From the NCBI GenBank assembly GCA_030145105.1, contig JAQYWF010000008.1, positions 1 through 33,682 on the forward strand: a stretch of DNA of 33,682 bases, given 5' to 3'. This document shows, piece by piece, positions 8,441-17,220 of the stretch. The position numbers were made by a program, and so were the translations under genes. Origin of the DNA: Desulfosarcina sp. GTDB taxonomy: Bacteria > Desulfobacterota > Desulfobacteria > Desulfobacterales > Desulfosarcinaceae. Within the stretch, counting starts at the first letter, position 1. Each line of letters opens with the position of its first letter. A model generated the notes under the pieces. The model was not told the origin of the DNA. It did not search any database and saw only the letters and a program-made list of their open reading frames with translations.

Positions 8441-10815
8441 GGGTTGTTTTTTATGATCAGCGTGTCCGTCAAACCCTGTCCGGACAGGGTGTCCCGGGCC
8501 GTCTGTGCCGCAACGCGGTCGGGGAAGCCGCCGATTTGCACCCGATACCAGATCTTGCCGTCCACATCCGTTTCGGTAATATGGGCTTGATGCCCCATCT
8601 CTTTTAGTCTCTCCACCGACTCGATAGCCGACAGTTGGTCGCTAAAGGACTGCACTTGGACGAGATAGCCACCGGCCTCACTGCTGCTGCTGGCTGATCC
8701 TGCTGCGAATGGCATGATCTGCATGACGTGGTTGCTGCTTTCGGTCCCAGTTTCACCATTGTCATCGATTTTGGTTTTCGGGACGGTGTCGCTTCCCGGA
8801 CCTGTTTCGATGGGTGGCGTGGTCATCACGTTTTCACCGCCTTGGTACAGCCTTATCTGTGTCTCGCGCATCTCATCGATTGCGTTCTTTTTGGACTCAT
8901 GTATGGTTGATGCTTCCTTGGGGTTCTGGACCACCTTTGGGGTGATGAAGATGAACAGATTGGATTTTTCGCTGCCCTTGGACCGGGTTTTAAAGAGCCA
9001 GCCCAGTCCGGGTATGTCGCCCAGGCAGGGGACCTTGTATTCGGTCTGGGAGAACGTGTCGTCGATAAGCCCGCCGATGACGACGGTGCTGCTGTCCTTG
9101 ACCATCACCGTGGTTTCCACGGTACGCTTCAGCGTCGTCGGCCGATTATCCACACTGCTCTCCAGGGCGGAGACTTCAAGCGACAGGTTCAATCGAACCA
9201 TCCGGTCCTTGTTGATCTGAGGCGTGATCTTGAGGGTCTTGCCCACATCACGGTACTCGAAGGAGTTGAATGTGTCGTTGTTGGTTGTCGATGTGGCGGT
9301 CTGGAAAGGGATGTTCTTGCCCACGGTAATGCTGGCTTCTTGGTTATCGGTGGTAAGCAGTTGGGGTGTCGACAGGATGTTGATATCGCGGTCTTTTTTA
9401 TAGGCCTGCACGATGGCCGCGATGCTGGGAAATGAGACACCTGCAATTTCGATCGCTTGGCCGAACAGGCCTAAGGAGAGACCAGACGTGAGGGCCGGAA
9501 TCAGGCCCCCGGTGGCGGGATTAAATTGTAGGTTCGAGTCGTCCGTGGTGAAACCGCCGCCGATGATCCCTTGTCGGTCTTGGGGCAAGTTCACGTCGTC
9601 GCCCACGACCCATTCGGTGCCCAGGTCGAAGCTTTTTGCCGCATTGACCTCCATGATCAGGGCTTCGATGTAGACCATGGCGCGGGGAATATCGATCTGA
9701 TGGATGATCTCCACCAACGTGGCATAGTCATCCCGATCGGCGGTGATGATCAGGCTGTTGGTGGCCTTGTCGGCCGTAATCGTTACTTTGTCGGAAATCA
9801 CAGGCGCTTCTTTGGCACCTGCGGCTTTGGTCTTGTCCTCTGTGGGGAGATCCTTGAGCACGGCGACGATCTCCTCCGCCGCCGCATATTCCAGGAAGTA
9901 GACGTGGATCTTCTCCTTGCCCTTGGGGGTCTCCTGGTCCAGGGTGTCGATCAGGCTTCGGATCCGATTGGTGTCAACCTCGCTGGCCACCATGATGATG
10001 CTGTTGGTGCGTTCGTCAGCTACGAAGGCGGCGCTGCGATCCGATGAGGCCTTGCCTTTTTTGGCCGCGACCACGGATGTTTTAACAAACACAATTTCCA
10101 GCAGGGACACCAGCTTGGCCGCATCGGCGTTGTGGATCGGAAATATGGTGATTTCGCGGCCCACGCCGGGGATGTCGATGGTTTTCAATATCTTCATCAA
10201 ACGGGCGATATTGGAGTAATTGTCGGTGATGATCAGGGTGTTGGTGGGTGCATAGGAGAGGATGACGCTGCTTTTGGAGACCATGGGGGTGAACAGTCGC
10301 TTGACTTCGTCCGGGTCGGCATAGCGCAGGGGCATCAGTTGGGTGACTACCTGGTCATCGTCTGAATCGCCTTTGGCCTGGGTTCGGGTCTCGATGTTTT
10401 TGGTGCGTGCGTCCGGTGCGGGAATGATCTTGGTCAGCTTACCGGTCTCCACGGTGGCGAAACCGTGGACGTCGAGCACCGATTCGAACACCTTGAAGGC
10501 TTCATCAACAGAGATCTTGGAAGGGGAGATGATGGTCACCTTGCCCTTGACGCGCTGGTCGATGACGAAGTTTTTTCCGGTGAGCTCACTGATGAATTTG
10601 ATGAACACGCTGATATCCACATTGTTGAAATCAATGGAGACAAAGCGCTGTGAACCATTTGCCGCCGTGCTGCCGGCGGCCGCCAGACCTGGATTCTGAC
10701 CCTGATCCTGATTTTGGGCGGCGGTGCTGGCGGCAAGGAGAAAAAATGTCAGCATGGCGATCAGTGCGCCGACCATGCATTTTCTGGTTGCATCCATTGT
10801 GTTTTCAATAGCCAT
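8437..10815 (-). CDS. gspD: Type II secretion system secretin GspD with C-terminal SPOR domain
   Basis: 792 residues: the outer-membrane secretin channel. A signal peptide covers about 1-34 (ending ASTAAQ). The N0 domain follows (FVSIDFNNVDISVFIKFISE), then N1-N3 with repeated RTNSIIMVAS/ATNSLIITAD-type strands, and the secretin domain with VGKNIPFQTAT, VVIGGLIDD and VPCLGDIPGLGWLF. After the secretin core comes a polar linker (about 630-712) and then about 78 residues beginning GGYLVQVQSFSDQLSAIESV and ending in WYRVQIGGFPDRVAAQTA, a clear SPOR domain. SPOR domains bind denuded septal peptidoglycan; they are not part of standard GspD. The ATG at 10813-10815 has AAGAAG just upstream; it follows gspC by 49 bp containing a small stem-loop. 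No outer-membrane pilotin gene is evident. Confidence 0.95.
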   Translation of the reverse strand: MAIENTMDATRKCMVGALIAMLTFFLLAASTAAQNQDQGQNPGLAAAGSTAANGSQRFVSIDFNNVDISVFIKFISELTGKNFVIDQRVKGKVTIISPSKISVDEAFKVFESVLDVHGFATVETGKLTKIIPAPDARTKNIETRTQAKGDSDDDQVVTQLMPLRYADPDEVKRLFTPMVSKSSVILSYAPTNTLIITDNYSNIARLMKILKTIDIPGVGREITIFPIHNADAAKLVSLLEIVFVKTSVVAAKKGKASSDRSAAFVADERTNSIIMVASEVDTNRIRSLIDTLDQETPKGKEKIHVYFLEYAAAEEIVAVLKDLPTEDKTKAAGAKEAPVISDKVTITADKATNSLIITADRDDYATLVEIIHQIDIPRAMVYIEALIMEVNAAKSFDLGTEWVVGDDVNLPQDRQGIIGGGFTTDDSNLQFNPATGGLIPALTSGLSLGLFGQAIEIAGVSFPSIAAIVQAYKKDRDINILSTPQLLTTDNQEASITVGKNIPFQTATSTTNNDTFNSFEYRDVGKTLKITPQINKDRMVRLNLSLEVSALESSVDNRPTTLKRTVETTVMVKDSSTVVIGGLIDDTFSQTEYKVPCLGDIPGLGWLFKTRSKGSEKSNLFIFITPKVVQNPKEASTIHESKKNAIDEMRETQIRLYQGGENVMTTPPIETGPGSDTVPKTKIDDNGETGTESSNHVMQIMPFAAGSASSSSEAGGYLVQVQSFSDQLSAIESVERLKEMGHQAHITETDVDGKIWYRVQIGGFPDRVAAQTARDTLSGQGLTDTLIIKNNP

Positions 10816-10836
10816 ATCTTCTTTTTCCTGTTTCCA

Positions 10837-10851
10837 CCGGCAACGTGCCGG
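10837..10851 (-). other. Stem-loop in the gspC-gspD spacer
   Basis: CCGGCA and TGCCGG form a perfect six-base-pair GC stem around a three-base loop, between the gspC stop (10865) and the gspD ribosome site. No T-run follows in the direction of transcription, so it is not a standard terminator. It might affect mRNA processing or stability between the single-copy GspC and the multimeric secretin; that is inference. Confidence 0.4.
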
Positions 10852-10864
10852 GGCGCCTGGCCGG

Positions 10865-11734
10865 CTATCTGATGTTGTATTCGATGTTCTTTTCCCGTCC
10901 CCTGCGTTTTAACTGTACGGAGAGGGTGGATGCGGATTTAAGACTGTCAACCAGCTTCAACGCATCATCTACCGTTGTGATTTCGGTGCCGTCTACACCG
11001 GCGATGATGTCTCCGTTTCTAAGGCCCATTCTACGGAAAATGGAATTGGGCTTGATGCTGGAGAGCGCCAGGCCCGCCGGCACACCGTTTTCCATGTGTG
11101 GCTGGATCTGCACCTGGGTCATCAGCGATGCCACGTCCGTCATGGACTGCTCGATATAAGATCGCCTCAGGGAAATCCGCTGGGCACGAACCGCACCGGA
11201 GGATGGTGCCGCCGCACGAGCGGGAAGCCCGCCAGGTCGGGAGACGGCTTTTCCGGACACCAGTTCCTGCATCTGGAGCACTTCATCCTTTCCGTTTACC
11301 GTGAGGACGACTTTCTCCCTGTGTATTTCCTTGACCGTGGCCGTCTGGATGGCATCGCCGGCACGATACAGGTTCTGCTCGCGTGCCTTGACATCTTCGA
11401 TGACCGCATAGTCACCGTCGTCGCTGCCGGAAACCGTTCCCCACAGCTTCAGGTTCAGCTTGGTCTCTTCCAGGGATTCGACATCTACTTTTTCCGGCTG
11501 GGGTTCGCTGTCTGAACGTGTATTGAACAGGTTCCGCTCCAAGATTGCCTTGTATGCGGTCAGTGGGCGGCTGTTCGTGCCAGTTTCGCCCACCCGGTAT
11601 ACATTCTGTTGGGTTGATATAGGGGACTGGGACAGCCCAGCAGAAAGGGTCCCGTAAAAACCGTCCACGACCACGTATGCCGAAACGGTGATGCAGAGGA
11701 GGTTGACAAATGTGAAAATGGCTTTTGGTATCAT
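10865..11734 (-). CDS. gspC: Type II secretion system protein GspC (HR + PDZ domains)
   Basis: 289 residues. One N-terminal transmembrane helix (about 5-27) leads to the periplasmic homology region (about 60-150), with the typical ILERNLFNT and LNLKLWGTVSG motifs, a flexible Pro/Ala linker, and a PDZ domain (about 200-285) containing GLALSSIKPNSIFRRMGLRN and GDIIAGVDGTEI. GspC links the inner-membrane platform to the GspD N0 domain and helps select substrates. The gene is 3 bp after gspN and upstream of gspD, the order expected in deltaproteobacterial T2SS loci. Confidence 0.93.
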   Translation of the reverse strand: MIPKAIFTFVNLLCITVSAYVVVDGFYGTLSAGLSQSPISTQQNVYRVGETGTNSRPLTAYKAILERNLFNTRSDSEPQPEKVDVESLEETKLNLKLWGTVSGSDDGDYAVIEDVKAREQNLYRAGDAIQTATVKEIHREKVVLTVNGKDEVLQMQELVSGKAVSRPGGLPARAAAPSSGAVRAQRISLRRSYIEQSMTDVASLMTQVQIQPHMENGVPAGLALSSIKPNSIFRRMGLRNGDIIAGVDGTEITTVDDALKLVDSLKSASTLSVQLKRRGREKNIEYNIR

Positions 11735-11737
11735 CGC

Positions 11738-12607
11738 CTATCTCATGGACATATCGGGGTTGTCAATGGAGCCGCGCACCCGAAAGGTCAGTCCCCGGGT
11801 TCCCAGTGTCTGGGTGTTGACGATCCCCTTGGGGATAGTCTCTTGAAGCCGGGCGACCAACTCCGGCCGGGGTTTCGCATTTCCGGTGAGGTTCAGGCGG
11901 CTCTGCTCGAAGGGATGCCTCAGCTCTATGGTTCCGGTAATTTTACCTTCAAGCATCGGGCCATCGAAAGCCAGGGATTTGAGCCGCAGGTTCCCGCCAC
12001 TGAGTGAAAAGTCCGCATCCGTCTGATCCATCACCAGTTCGGTGATGCCGAAAAAAGGCGCTTTCAGGGTGATGTGCAGATCCGGTACGGTCAACAACCC
12101 GCTGGTCATGCCCAACGGGGAACGCGTCCCGTCGTGTGTCATTCGGCCTTTTAGGGAACCGGTAAGGGTGAAAGGCACATTGGTTTTGATTGCATCGAGC
12201 TTGTCCAGGCGGATTTCAGAGATGTCCGCTTCCACCCGCAAGGGGCCCGATGGGCCGGTGGTTTCCAGGGTTGCTCGGCCATTTATCGTCCCATCGGCGA
12301 TATGTGCCTGGAACCGAACCTGTTTTTTGTCCTGCAGCAGGGTCGCCAGGTCGGGTGAGACACGGGCATCTTCAAAGTGAGCCAGCCGAACGCCGTCGCG
12401 GTTCAGGTCGATGTCGATCATTTTAAGTCCCGGCGGCAGGGACGGTCGAATCGTCTTAGCCACCATACTCAACGACGGGTCGATGGCAGCCAGTCGGCCG
12501 TCCACGTAATCTTTAATCGCCTGGTCGGGAAACAGCAGGATCAAAAAGAGGGCTACCGCCAGCAGGGCGTATAACAGATAAGCGAAAATGGCCTTAACGG
12601 AAATCAT
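11738..12607 (-). CDS. gspN: Type II secretion system protein GspN
   Basis: 289 residues with one N-terminal transmembrane helix (about 7-27) and a long periplasmic beta-rich domain (LTGSLKGRMTHDG, ADFSLSGGNLRLKSLAF, EGKITGTIELRHP), resembling the AsmA-like repeats of the GspN family found in deltaproteobacterial and Leptospira-type T2SS operons. GspN is an accessory inner-membrane component; its exact role is poorly defined. The position between gspM (8 bp) and gspC (3 bp) is the usual one and supports the call. Confidence 0.85.
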   Translation of the reverse strand: MISVKAIFAYLLYALLAVALFLILLFPDQAIKDYVDGRLAAIDPSLSMVAKTIRPSLPPGLKMIDIDLNRDGVRLAHFEDARVSPDLATLLQDKKQVRFQAHIADGTINGRATLETTGPSGPLRVEADISEIRLDKLDAIKTNVPFTLTGSLKGRMTHDGTRSPLGMTSGLLTVPDLHITLKAPFFGITELVMDQTDADFSLSGGNLRLKSLAFDGPMLEGKITGTIELRHPFEQSRLNLTGNAKPRPELVARLQETIPKGIVNTQTLGTRGLTFRVRGSIDNPDMSMR

Positions 12608-12615
12608 AAGAAGCG

Positions 12616-13143
12616 CTACGTCTCCAGTGTTTCGACTTGAAATACCGTATTGATCAGATCAGCCTTCTTCTCTCCTTTAGTAATGGAGAGCCGCTTAATG
12701 GAAATCATGTCCGTGGATGTTTCAATGCCGTGCAGATAGGCCAGAAGCTGCGCCATGGTAATTTCCTGTAACTTCATTTCCACCATGGAAAGCCGGTAAG
12801 GGCTGTCCTTCTGGCTCGTGGTGGTCGGCCTCATATAGGCGATATGGCTTTTGACGCCCGTCTGTCCAGCTAGGGTTTCCAGGAATGAAAAGAGGGTGAA
12901 GCCCTGTTTGCGTCTTTTCAGGTGACGTTGTGCCGCTTGCGCCTTTTCAGCCGTTTTGAGGTATTCTGCCTGAAGCAGCTGAATCTGTTCCCGCTCCTGC
13001 TGCCGTGTGGTCATCGTTCGCGATAGTTGGGCGTTTTTCTCGAACAAGGGGAAAACCAGAACCTGCAATACCAGAAAAATGACAATGGCGGCCGTTGCCG
13101 CAGCCACGCCGATTTTTTCCCGTTTGTTAAGTTTGATGGCCAT
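12616..13143 (-). CDS. gspM: Type II secretion system protein GspM (PilO-like)
   Basis: 175 residues. A short cytosolic basic stretch (KLNKREK), one transmembrane helix (about 10-33), a predicted coiled coil rich in Q/E/K (about 38-75), and a C-terminal ferredoxin-like region (about 85-175). This is the architecture of GspM/PilO bitopic proteins, which dimerise with GspL and stabilise the inner-membrane platform. Sequence similarity is weak, as usual in this family; the identification rests on architecture and on its position between gspL and gspN, six and eight bases away. Confidence 0.83.
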   Translation of the reverse strand: MAIKLNKREKIGVAAATAAIVIFLVLQVLVFPLFEKNAQLSRTMTTRQQEREQIQLLQAEYLKTAEKAQAAQRHLKRRKQGFTLFSFLETLAGQTGVKSHIAYMRPTTTSQKDSPYRLSMVEMKLQEITMAQLLAYLHGIETSTDMISIKRLSITKGEKKADLINTVFQVETLET

Positions 13144-13149
13144 GTTGGG

Positions 13150-14595
13150 TTAAAAATCCAGTTTGAGTTTGAATCTCACCCGGTTTCCCGATTTCTCGAG
13201 GTCGGCCGAGCTGATGGTCACACTTTTAAACAGGTCCGCTTCTTCCAACCGCCCCTTGATGTCGTCAACCGTGTTGAAGTTGTCTGTATCGCCGGACAGC
13301 ACGACGTTGTCGGCGCCGGCAACCATGCGGTTGACCTTGACGTCTGCAGATGATGGGATCTGCTGGCTCAGGGCGTTGAGGATGTCGATGATCCGGACAC
13401 GGGCACCCGTCAGATCGAAGCCGCCGCTGCCGTCACCTGCCGCTTTGATTTTGATCTGCATCTGCTGCAAGGGGTTCACGACACGGGTGACTTCGGGAAA
13501 GGTACTTTTGAAAACCATTTCAATTTGTCGGTCCAGTTCGGCCAGGCGTCCTTCTTTGGCATTCACCGATAGGATTTGGCCGCCCAGAGTAGTCACCAGG
13601 GCAAGGACGACCAGCACCGCGCTCAGGATGATATGTTTGCGATATTCGCTCCAGTAGTGCTGGATCGTTGACCGCTCTGTGGAGAAATTGACGCCGGTGA
13701 CGGTCTCGGTTTCCATTAGTGCTAAGGCCAGGGCGATATCCAGATGTCCGGATTGCCAATCCGGTGTATCCAACGCACCATTCAGCCGGGGAAACGTCCG
13801 TAAGTCGTCGATGGATTTAAGCGGCACACCCAACAATGTGGATGATCCGTTCCCGCTGGTGAGCAGCGGGGACTGGGGACCAGCGGAAAAAATCGCCGAC
13901 GGGTTGACCGCGATTCCTAGGCTCTCCTGAAGGGCGGTGAATGTTCGATTCAGGGTTGTTTCCAGGCTGCGAATGATCGGATTGCCGTCACTGGCAATCG
14001 GAAGGGTGCGGACCATGCGAACGTGCCCTGAACAGACGGCGTAGATCGTGTGATTGCCCTCTCCGGTATCGATGAAGAGAAAATCTCCGTTGACGGCGGT
14101 CATTGTGGAGATGAACCGGGCCGCGGCATATCCGCCGGGCATAATCACAGCCGGCCTTAAATTCACCGTTCCGAGAAGATCCAGGTACCGCTGGATCTCC
14201 ATTTTTTTTACGGAGAAGGTCAGCAGGTCCTGCTCCTTGTCACGTTTTACGGCCTCGAAATCGAAAATCAGTTCCTCCACCGGAATCGGCAGAGCGGGCT
14301 CCAATTCAAAGGGGAGAATCTGCCGGATTTTCTTGATGTCATGGAAGGGAACAGAAAGATTTCTGAAGGAGACGATGGTTGCCGGGATGCCCAGCACACA
14401 GGTGGCACCGGTGGGTTTGAACGTTTCCACGATGGCCTGAAGGGCTTCTTTTATGCCTTCATCGTCCGCTTTCTTGTCCGCCGGGATGGGAAAATACCCC
14501 TGCGACTCCAGCAGGCTGCCTTTGAAACTACTGTCCAGCAGAACGGCTGCGATCGATTCCTCTCGAATTTCCAGGCTGAGAATCTTGCGGCTCAT
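13150..14595 (-). CDS. gspL: Type II secretion system protein GspL (PilM-PilN-type fusion)
   Basis: 481 residues. An N-terminal actin-like cytosolic domain (about 1-310) resembles PilM, with LSLEIREESIAAVLLD, an LPFELEPALPIPVEEL motif and the nucleotide-fold FLFIDTGEGNHTIY. A transmembrane helix follows (about 323-343), then a coiled-coil and PilN/GspL periplasmic domain ending at 481. The protein bridges GspE in the cytosol with GspM and GspC at the membrane. It heads the gspLMNCDE half of the locus after a 420-bp AT-rich gap, so it may have its own promoter. Confidence 0.9.
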   Translation of the reverse strand: MSRKILSLEIREESIAAVLLDSSFKGSLLESQGYFPIPADKKADDEGIKEALQAIVETFKPTGATCVLGIPATIVSFRNLSVPFHDIKKIRQILPFELEPALPIPVEELIFDFEAVKRDKEQDLLTFSVKKMEIQRYLDLLGTVNLRPAVIMPGGYAAARFISTMTAVNGDFLFIDTGEGNHTIYAVCSGHVRMVRTLPIASDGNPIIRSLETTLNRTFTALQESLGIAVNPSAIFSAGPQSPLLTSGNGSSTLLGVPLKSIDDLRTFPRLNGALDTPDWQSGHLDIALALALMETETVTGVNFSTERSTIQHYWSEYRKHIILSAVLVVLALVTTLGGQILSVNAKEGRLAELDRQIEMVFKSTFPEVTRVVNPLQQMQIKIKAAGDGSGGFDLTGARVRIIDILNALSQQIPSSADVKVNRMVAGADNVVLSGDTDNFNTVDDIKGRLEEADLFKSVTISSADLEKSGNRVRFKLKLDF

Positions 14596-15014
14596 GGATG
14601 CTTATTTGTTTTGGGTTTCGTGGCTATCGATCGACAATGCCACGATCGGTTTTAGTGGTGCATATTGAGATTCGAATTTCCTAAAACCTGGCTTCATTCG
14701 GATCGTTTCATCTGACAGATGAAAATTACCTTGCGCAAACTTTTTAAAAATAATTCAATATCGTTCATGTTGGGTTAGATTTTTGGCGCTTTGTCAAAAT
14801 AAATAACTGTCTCCATCGTTATCTGAAAACCCTTAACGGTTGATATTGATTAGAATTTGGATTATACCCCGGCAATCATCACCTACCTGCTTGAGCTTTA
14901 TCAGCAAATTTTATACCGTATCTATTAAAATCATCCTATTCTTTTCGAAAATTAAAAACAATCCAACCCGTGCGCCAACCCGTGCAATGGTTATAAATAA
15001 GGATTATATATATC
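14596..15014. other. 420-bp AT-rich gap between gspK and gspL
   Basis: No credible gene is present; the only long frame is short, AT-biased and lacks a ribosome site. It holds a 19-bp dyad at 14706-14724, the palindrome TTGCGCAA at 14731-14738, a near-palindromic AT-rich segment over the gspK stop (about 14996-15019), and a tandem 12-bp repeat CCAACCCGTGCG/CCAACCCGTGCA (14963-14986). On the minus strand a TTGACA is present near 14790, but I could not pair it with a good -10 box. This is the only large gap within the T2SS genes, so a secondary promoter or regulatory leader for gspL is plausible. Confidence 0.5.
14706..14724. promoter_or_regulatory. 19-bp perfect dyad, candidate operator upstream of gspL
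   Basis: The arms TTTCATCTG and CAGATGAAA are perfect inverted repeats of nine bases around a single central A, about 110 bp upstream of the gspL start and next to a second palindrome, TTGCGCAA. The near-zero loop argues for a DNA-level dyad bound by a dimeric regulator rather than an RNA hairpin. The regulator is unknown. Confidence 0.45.
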
Positions 15015-16079
15015 TTATTCTGCCTGCCACATCAAGGATTCACAAGTCCATCTGCCGGTGTCTTGTTCTTTTACCCGCTGGACCACCACATTGACGGTGG
15101 CGGTTCTTTCATTGCGCGTTGCAGTTGAGACGATGCGGAACAGGTCGCTGGACGCGGTGATCAGATTGGGACTGATGGTGATGCCCCCGGCCCCCGGCAC
15201 ATTTTGGTACCAACCGGCATTGGTGATGGTGTGGGTATACGTCTCATCTGCTTTGGCCACGCGATAGTCGGCCAGGGCTTCCGCAAGATCCGAATTTTCG
15301 GAAGGCAGCAGGGCGGCGAGCACGCCAACCTCGGCCGTTGAGATGTTGACCTTGCCGTCATAGGTGAAGCGCCCGTCACCGGCCGCCGACACACCGTGAA
15401 CCGTCAACAGGGATGAGAGCCCAACTGCACCGCCCGCACCGGCAAACAGTTCCGGGGTAATCCCCTGAACGAGGGCGACTTCTCCCAGGTGATCGAAGGG
15501 ACCGTTTTTACACTGGTATGGCGACTCCAGACCCTCGTAGTAGTCGGACTCAGCGCCGCTCAGACCGGTAATGGCCTCGTCATCCCCGTCATCCATCCAG
15601 TCTTTCAGCGAATTGATAATCATATTGGGGTCGCTGTCCGGCACTTCCTCAAACAGGGAGAACACCTGATCCAGCAATCGCTCCCAGAGGAAGCGCTGGC
15701 TGGCTGAGAACTGCTGGCCCTCGGGAAACTTGACCAGCGCATTCACCTGGATTTTGCCTCGCTCATCGGTGATGCGGACATCGACACGGCCTTCATCATA
15801 GGGGATCAACCCCATTATTTCGGCCACTTTTTCCGGGTTGGCCCAATCCTCCTGTAGTGTATCCGTGTCATTCTCTTTGCGGTCATTGATCAGCATCACC
15901 ATGGCAGCATGGACCCCGGAGGCGGCCATCTCGGAAAGCACCACCCGCTCTCTCGCAAGGAAGGCGCCGGTGACCGAACTGCGGATTCGGCGATTCAGGG
16001 CCAATCCGGCGGTGAGCAGCACGGCCACCACGCCGATGGCGACCAGGATCGCCACCCCCCGGCGGTTTCCCAGAACCAT
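15015..16079 (-). CDS. gspK: Type II secretion minor pseudopilin GspK
   Basis: About 354 residues from the ATG at 16077-16079. GspK is the large tip pseudopilin that, with GspI and GspJ, initiates the pseudopilus. The leader ends NRRG before VAILVAIGVVAVLLTAG, a prepilin-peptidase site; Glu at +5 is absent, as is usual for GspK. The large C-terminal domain contains ITDERGKIQVNALV, and NSLKDWMDDGDDEAITGLSG with acidic residues like the calcium-binding part of GspK. A longer frame starts at 16118, overlapping gspJ by 26 bp; I prefer 16079 because it gives an eight-residue leader, although neither start has a strong ribosome site. The gene ends the gspF-K block. Confidence 0.9.
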   Translation of the reverse strand: MVLGNRRGVAILVAIGVVAVLLTAGLALNRRIRSSVTGAFLARERVVLSEMAASGVHAAMVMLINDRKENDTDTLQEDWANPEKVAEIMGLIPYDEGRVDVRITDERGKIQVNALVKFPEGQQFSASQRFLWERLLDQVFSLFEEVPDSDPNMIINSLKDWMDDGDDEAITGLSGAESDYYEGLESPYQCKNGPFDHLGEVALVQGITPELFAGAGGAVGLSSLLTVHGVSAAGDGRFTYDGKVNISTAEVGVLAALLPSENSDLAEALADYRVAKADETYTHTITNAGWYQNVPGAGGITISPNLITASSDLFRIVSTATRNERTATVNVVVQRVKEQDTGRWTCESLMWQAE

Positions 16080-16092
16080 TTTGCCCGTGGGG

Positions 16093-16797
16093 CTATTCAG
16101 CTGCTTCACGGTACACATGCAGAGGAACCCTTGTGGTGAATGGTTTGGGTCTGGACGGCGTTCCCACCGTCAACCGGATCTCAACCGACCGCGGTGTGGC
16201 GTAATCGGTGTCGGCCGATTCCGAATCCCAACGGTCGCTCGTTTCATCTTCGGCACCCAGGTATGCGAATTCGAGGGCCAGTATGTTTTCGCATAAAATG
16301 GGATCATCCACACTCTCCTCGAACTCGGGAAAGGGATAGAGGTGGTCGGCACGGCGCAGGACCAGCGTCTCGTCAGGCCGCTGATCAACATAGTAGACGA
16401 TGCGGCATACCCCCTGCCGCCGATCCCGATTCATGGCCAGGTGGGCCAGCGATGCGAATCGCAAGCGGCAGAAGCTGCTGCCGGATAGGTCGGTCGTATC
16501 TCCTACCAGACGATAGGGATCTTGCGGGTCATTGAACGCGGGCTTGGTATATCGCGGATAGTCAGAAACGACCAGGCCTCCCAGATCGGCAGCCATGCGC
16601 CCCAGGCTGGTGCGAGCCGACTCGAAGATGGCCACATCGCCGCCGACGGTATCGGCACTGGAGAAAACAACCCGGAACGAGCCGAAAACAGTGGTGATGA
16701 CCACGGCGAAGATAAAGATCGCCACCATGATTTCCAACAGGGTGAACCCGCTGCCGGAGAGCGCTGGCGTGGATGGCCGCCGGTGTGCGCTATTCAT
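16093..16797 (-). CDS. gspJ: Type II secretion minor pseudopilin GspJ
   Basis: 234 residues. The type IV prepilin motif GSG/FTLLEIMVAIFIFAVV starts at about residue 15, with Glu at mature position 5, so it needs a prepilin peptidase. The rest is a pseudopilin domain with SARTSLGRMAADLGGLVVSD and the late YVDQRPDETLVLRRADHLYP region typical of GspJ, a tip component that complexes with GspI and GspK. The start overlaps the end of gspI by 8 bp, and an AGG-type ribosome site lies within gspI. Confidence 0.92.
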   Translation of the reverse strand: MNSAHRRPSTPALSGSGFTLLEIMVAIFIFAVVITTVFGSFRVVFSSADTVGGDVAIFESARTSLGRMAADLGGLVVSDYPRYTKPAFNDPQDPYRLVGDTTDLSGSSFCRLRFASLAHLAMNRDRRQGVCRIVYYVDQRPDETLVLRRADHLYPFPEFEESVDDPILCENILALEFAYLGAEDETSDRWDSESADTDYATPRSVEIRLTVGTPSRPKPFTTRVPLHVYREAAE

Positions 16798-17218
16798 ACA
16801 AGAGCCTGTATGTATCCAGTTTAATTACGGATGCTTCCCCGTCGAGGCTGATGGTCACGGTAATCCGCTTGAGCGTCGGCCCGTCTTCCTTGAGCAGGTC
16901 GGACGAGACGTTCTCCGTTTCGATCTGCCATGCGTAACCGGGGTGGGTGTCGCCGAAATCGCCGCTGTCGCCGGATAGGTCCTTCAGTTCGATCGTGTCG
17001 ATGTCGGCCAGTTTCTGGCCCATCAACAGGGTCGCTACCGTGTCGAACCGTCCCCTGGCATCCATGAACAGGGTCTGGGTATGCATGCGATAAATGGCCA
17101 TCAGCGCAATGGCCACCACGGACAGGGCCACCATCACTTCCATGAGGGTGAAACCGTATTCCGGGTTGCCATTTTGGGTGAGCTCGGTTCGGCGGCAGTC
17201 AGGGTTGTCGGACGCCAT
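16790..17218 (-). CDS. gspI: Type II secretion minor pseudopilin GspI
   Basis: About 142 residues. The prepilin site is YG/FTLMEVMVALSVVAIALMA with Glu at +5; a MGQKLADIDTIEL stretch follows, as in GspI. Two in-frame ATGs occur at 17227 and 17218; GGAAGG directly abuts the first but is nine bases from the second, so I choose 17218, which places the start two bases after the gspH stop. GspI forms the core of the tip complex with GspJ and GspK. It overlaps gspJ by 8 bp. Confidence 0.91.
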   Translation of the reverse strand: MASDNPDCRRTELTQNGNPEYGFTLMEVMVALSVVAIALMAIYRMHTQTLFMDARGRFDTVATLLMGQKLADIDTIELKDLSGDSGDFGDTHPGYAWQIETENVSSDLLKEDGPTLKRITVTISLDGEASVIKLDTYRLLYE

Positions 17219-17220
17219 GG

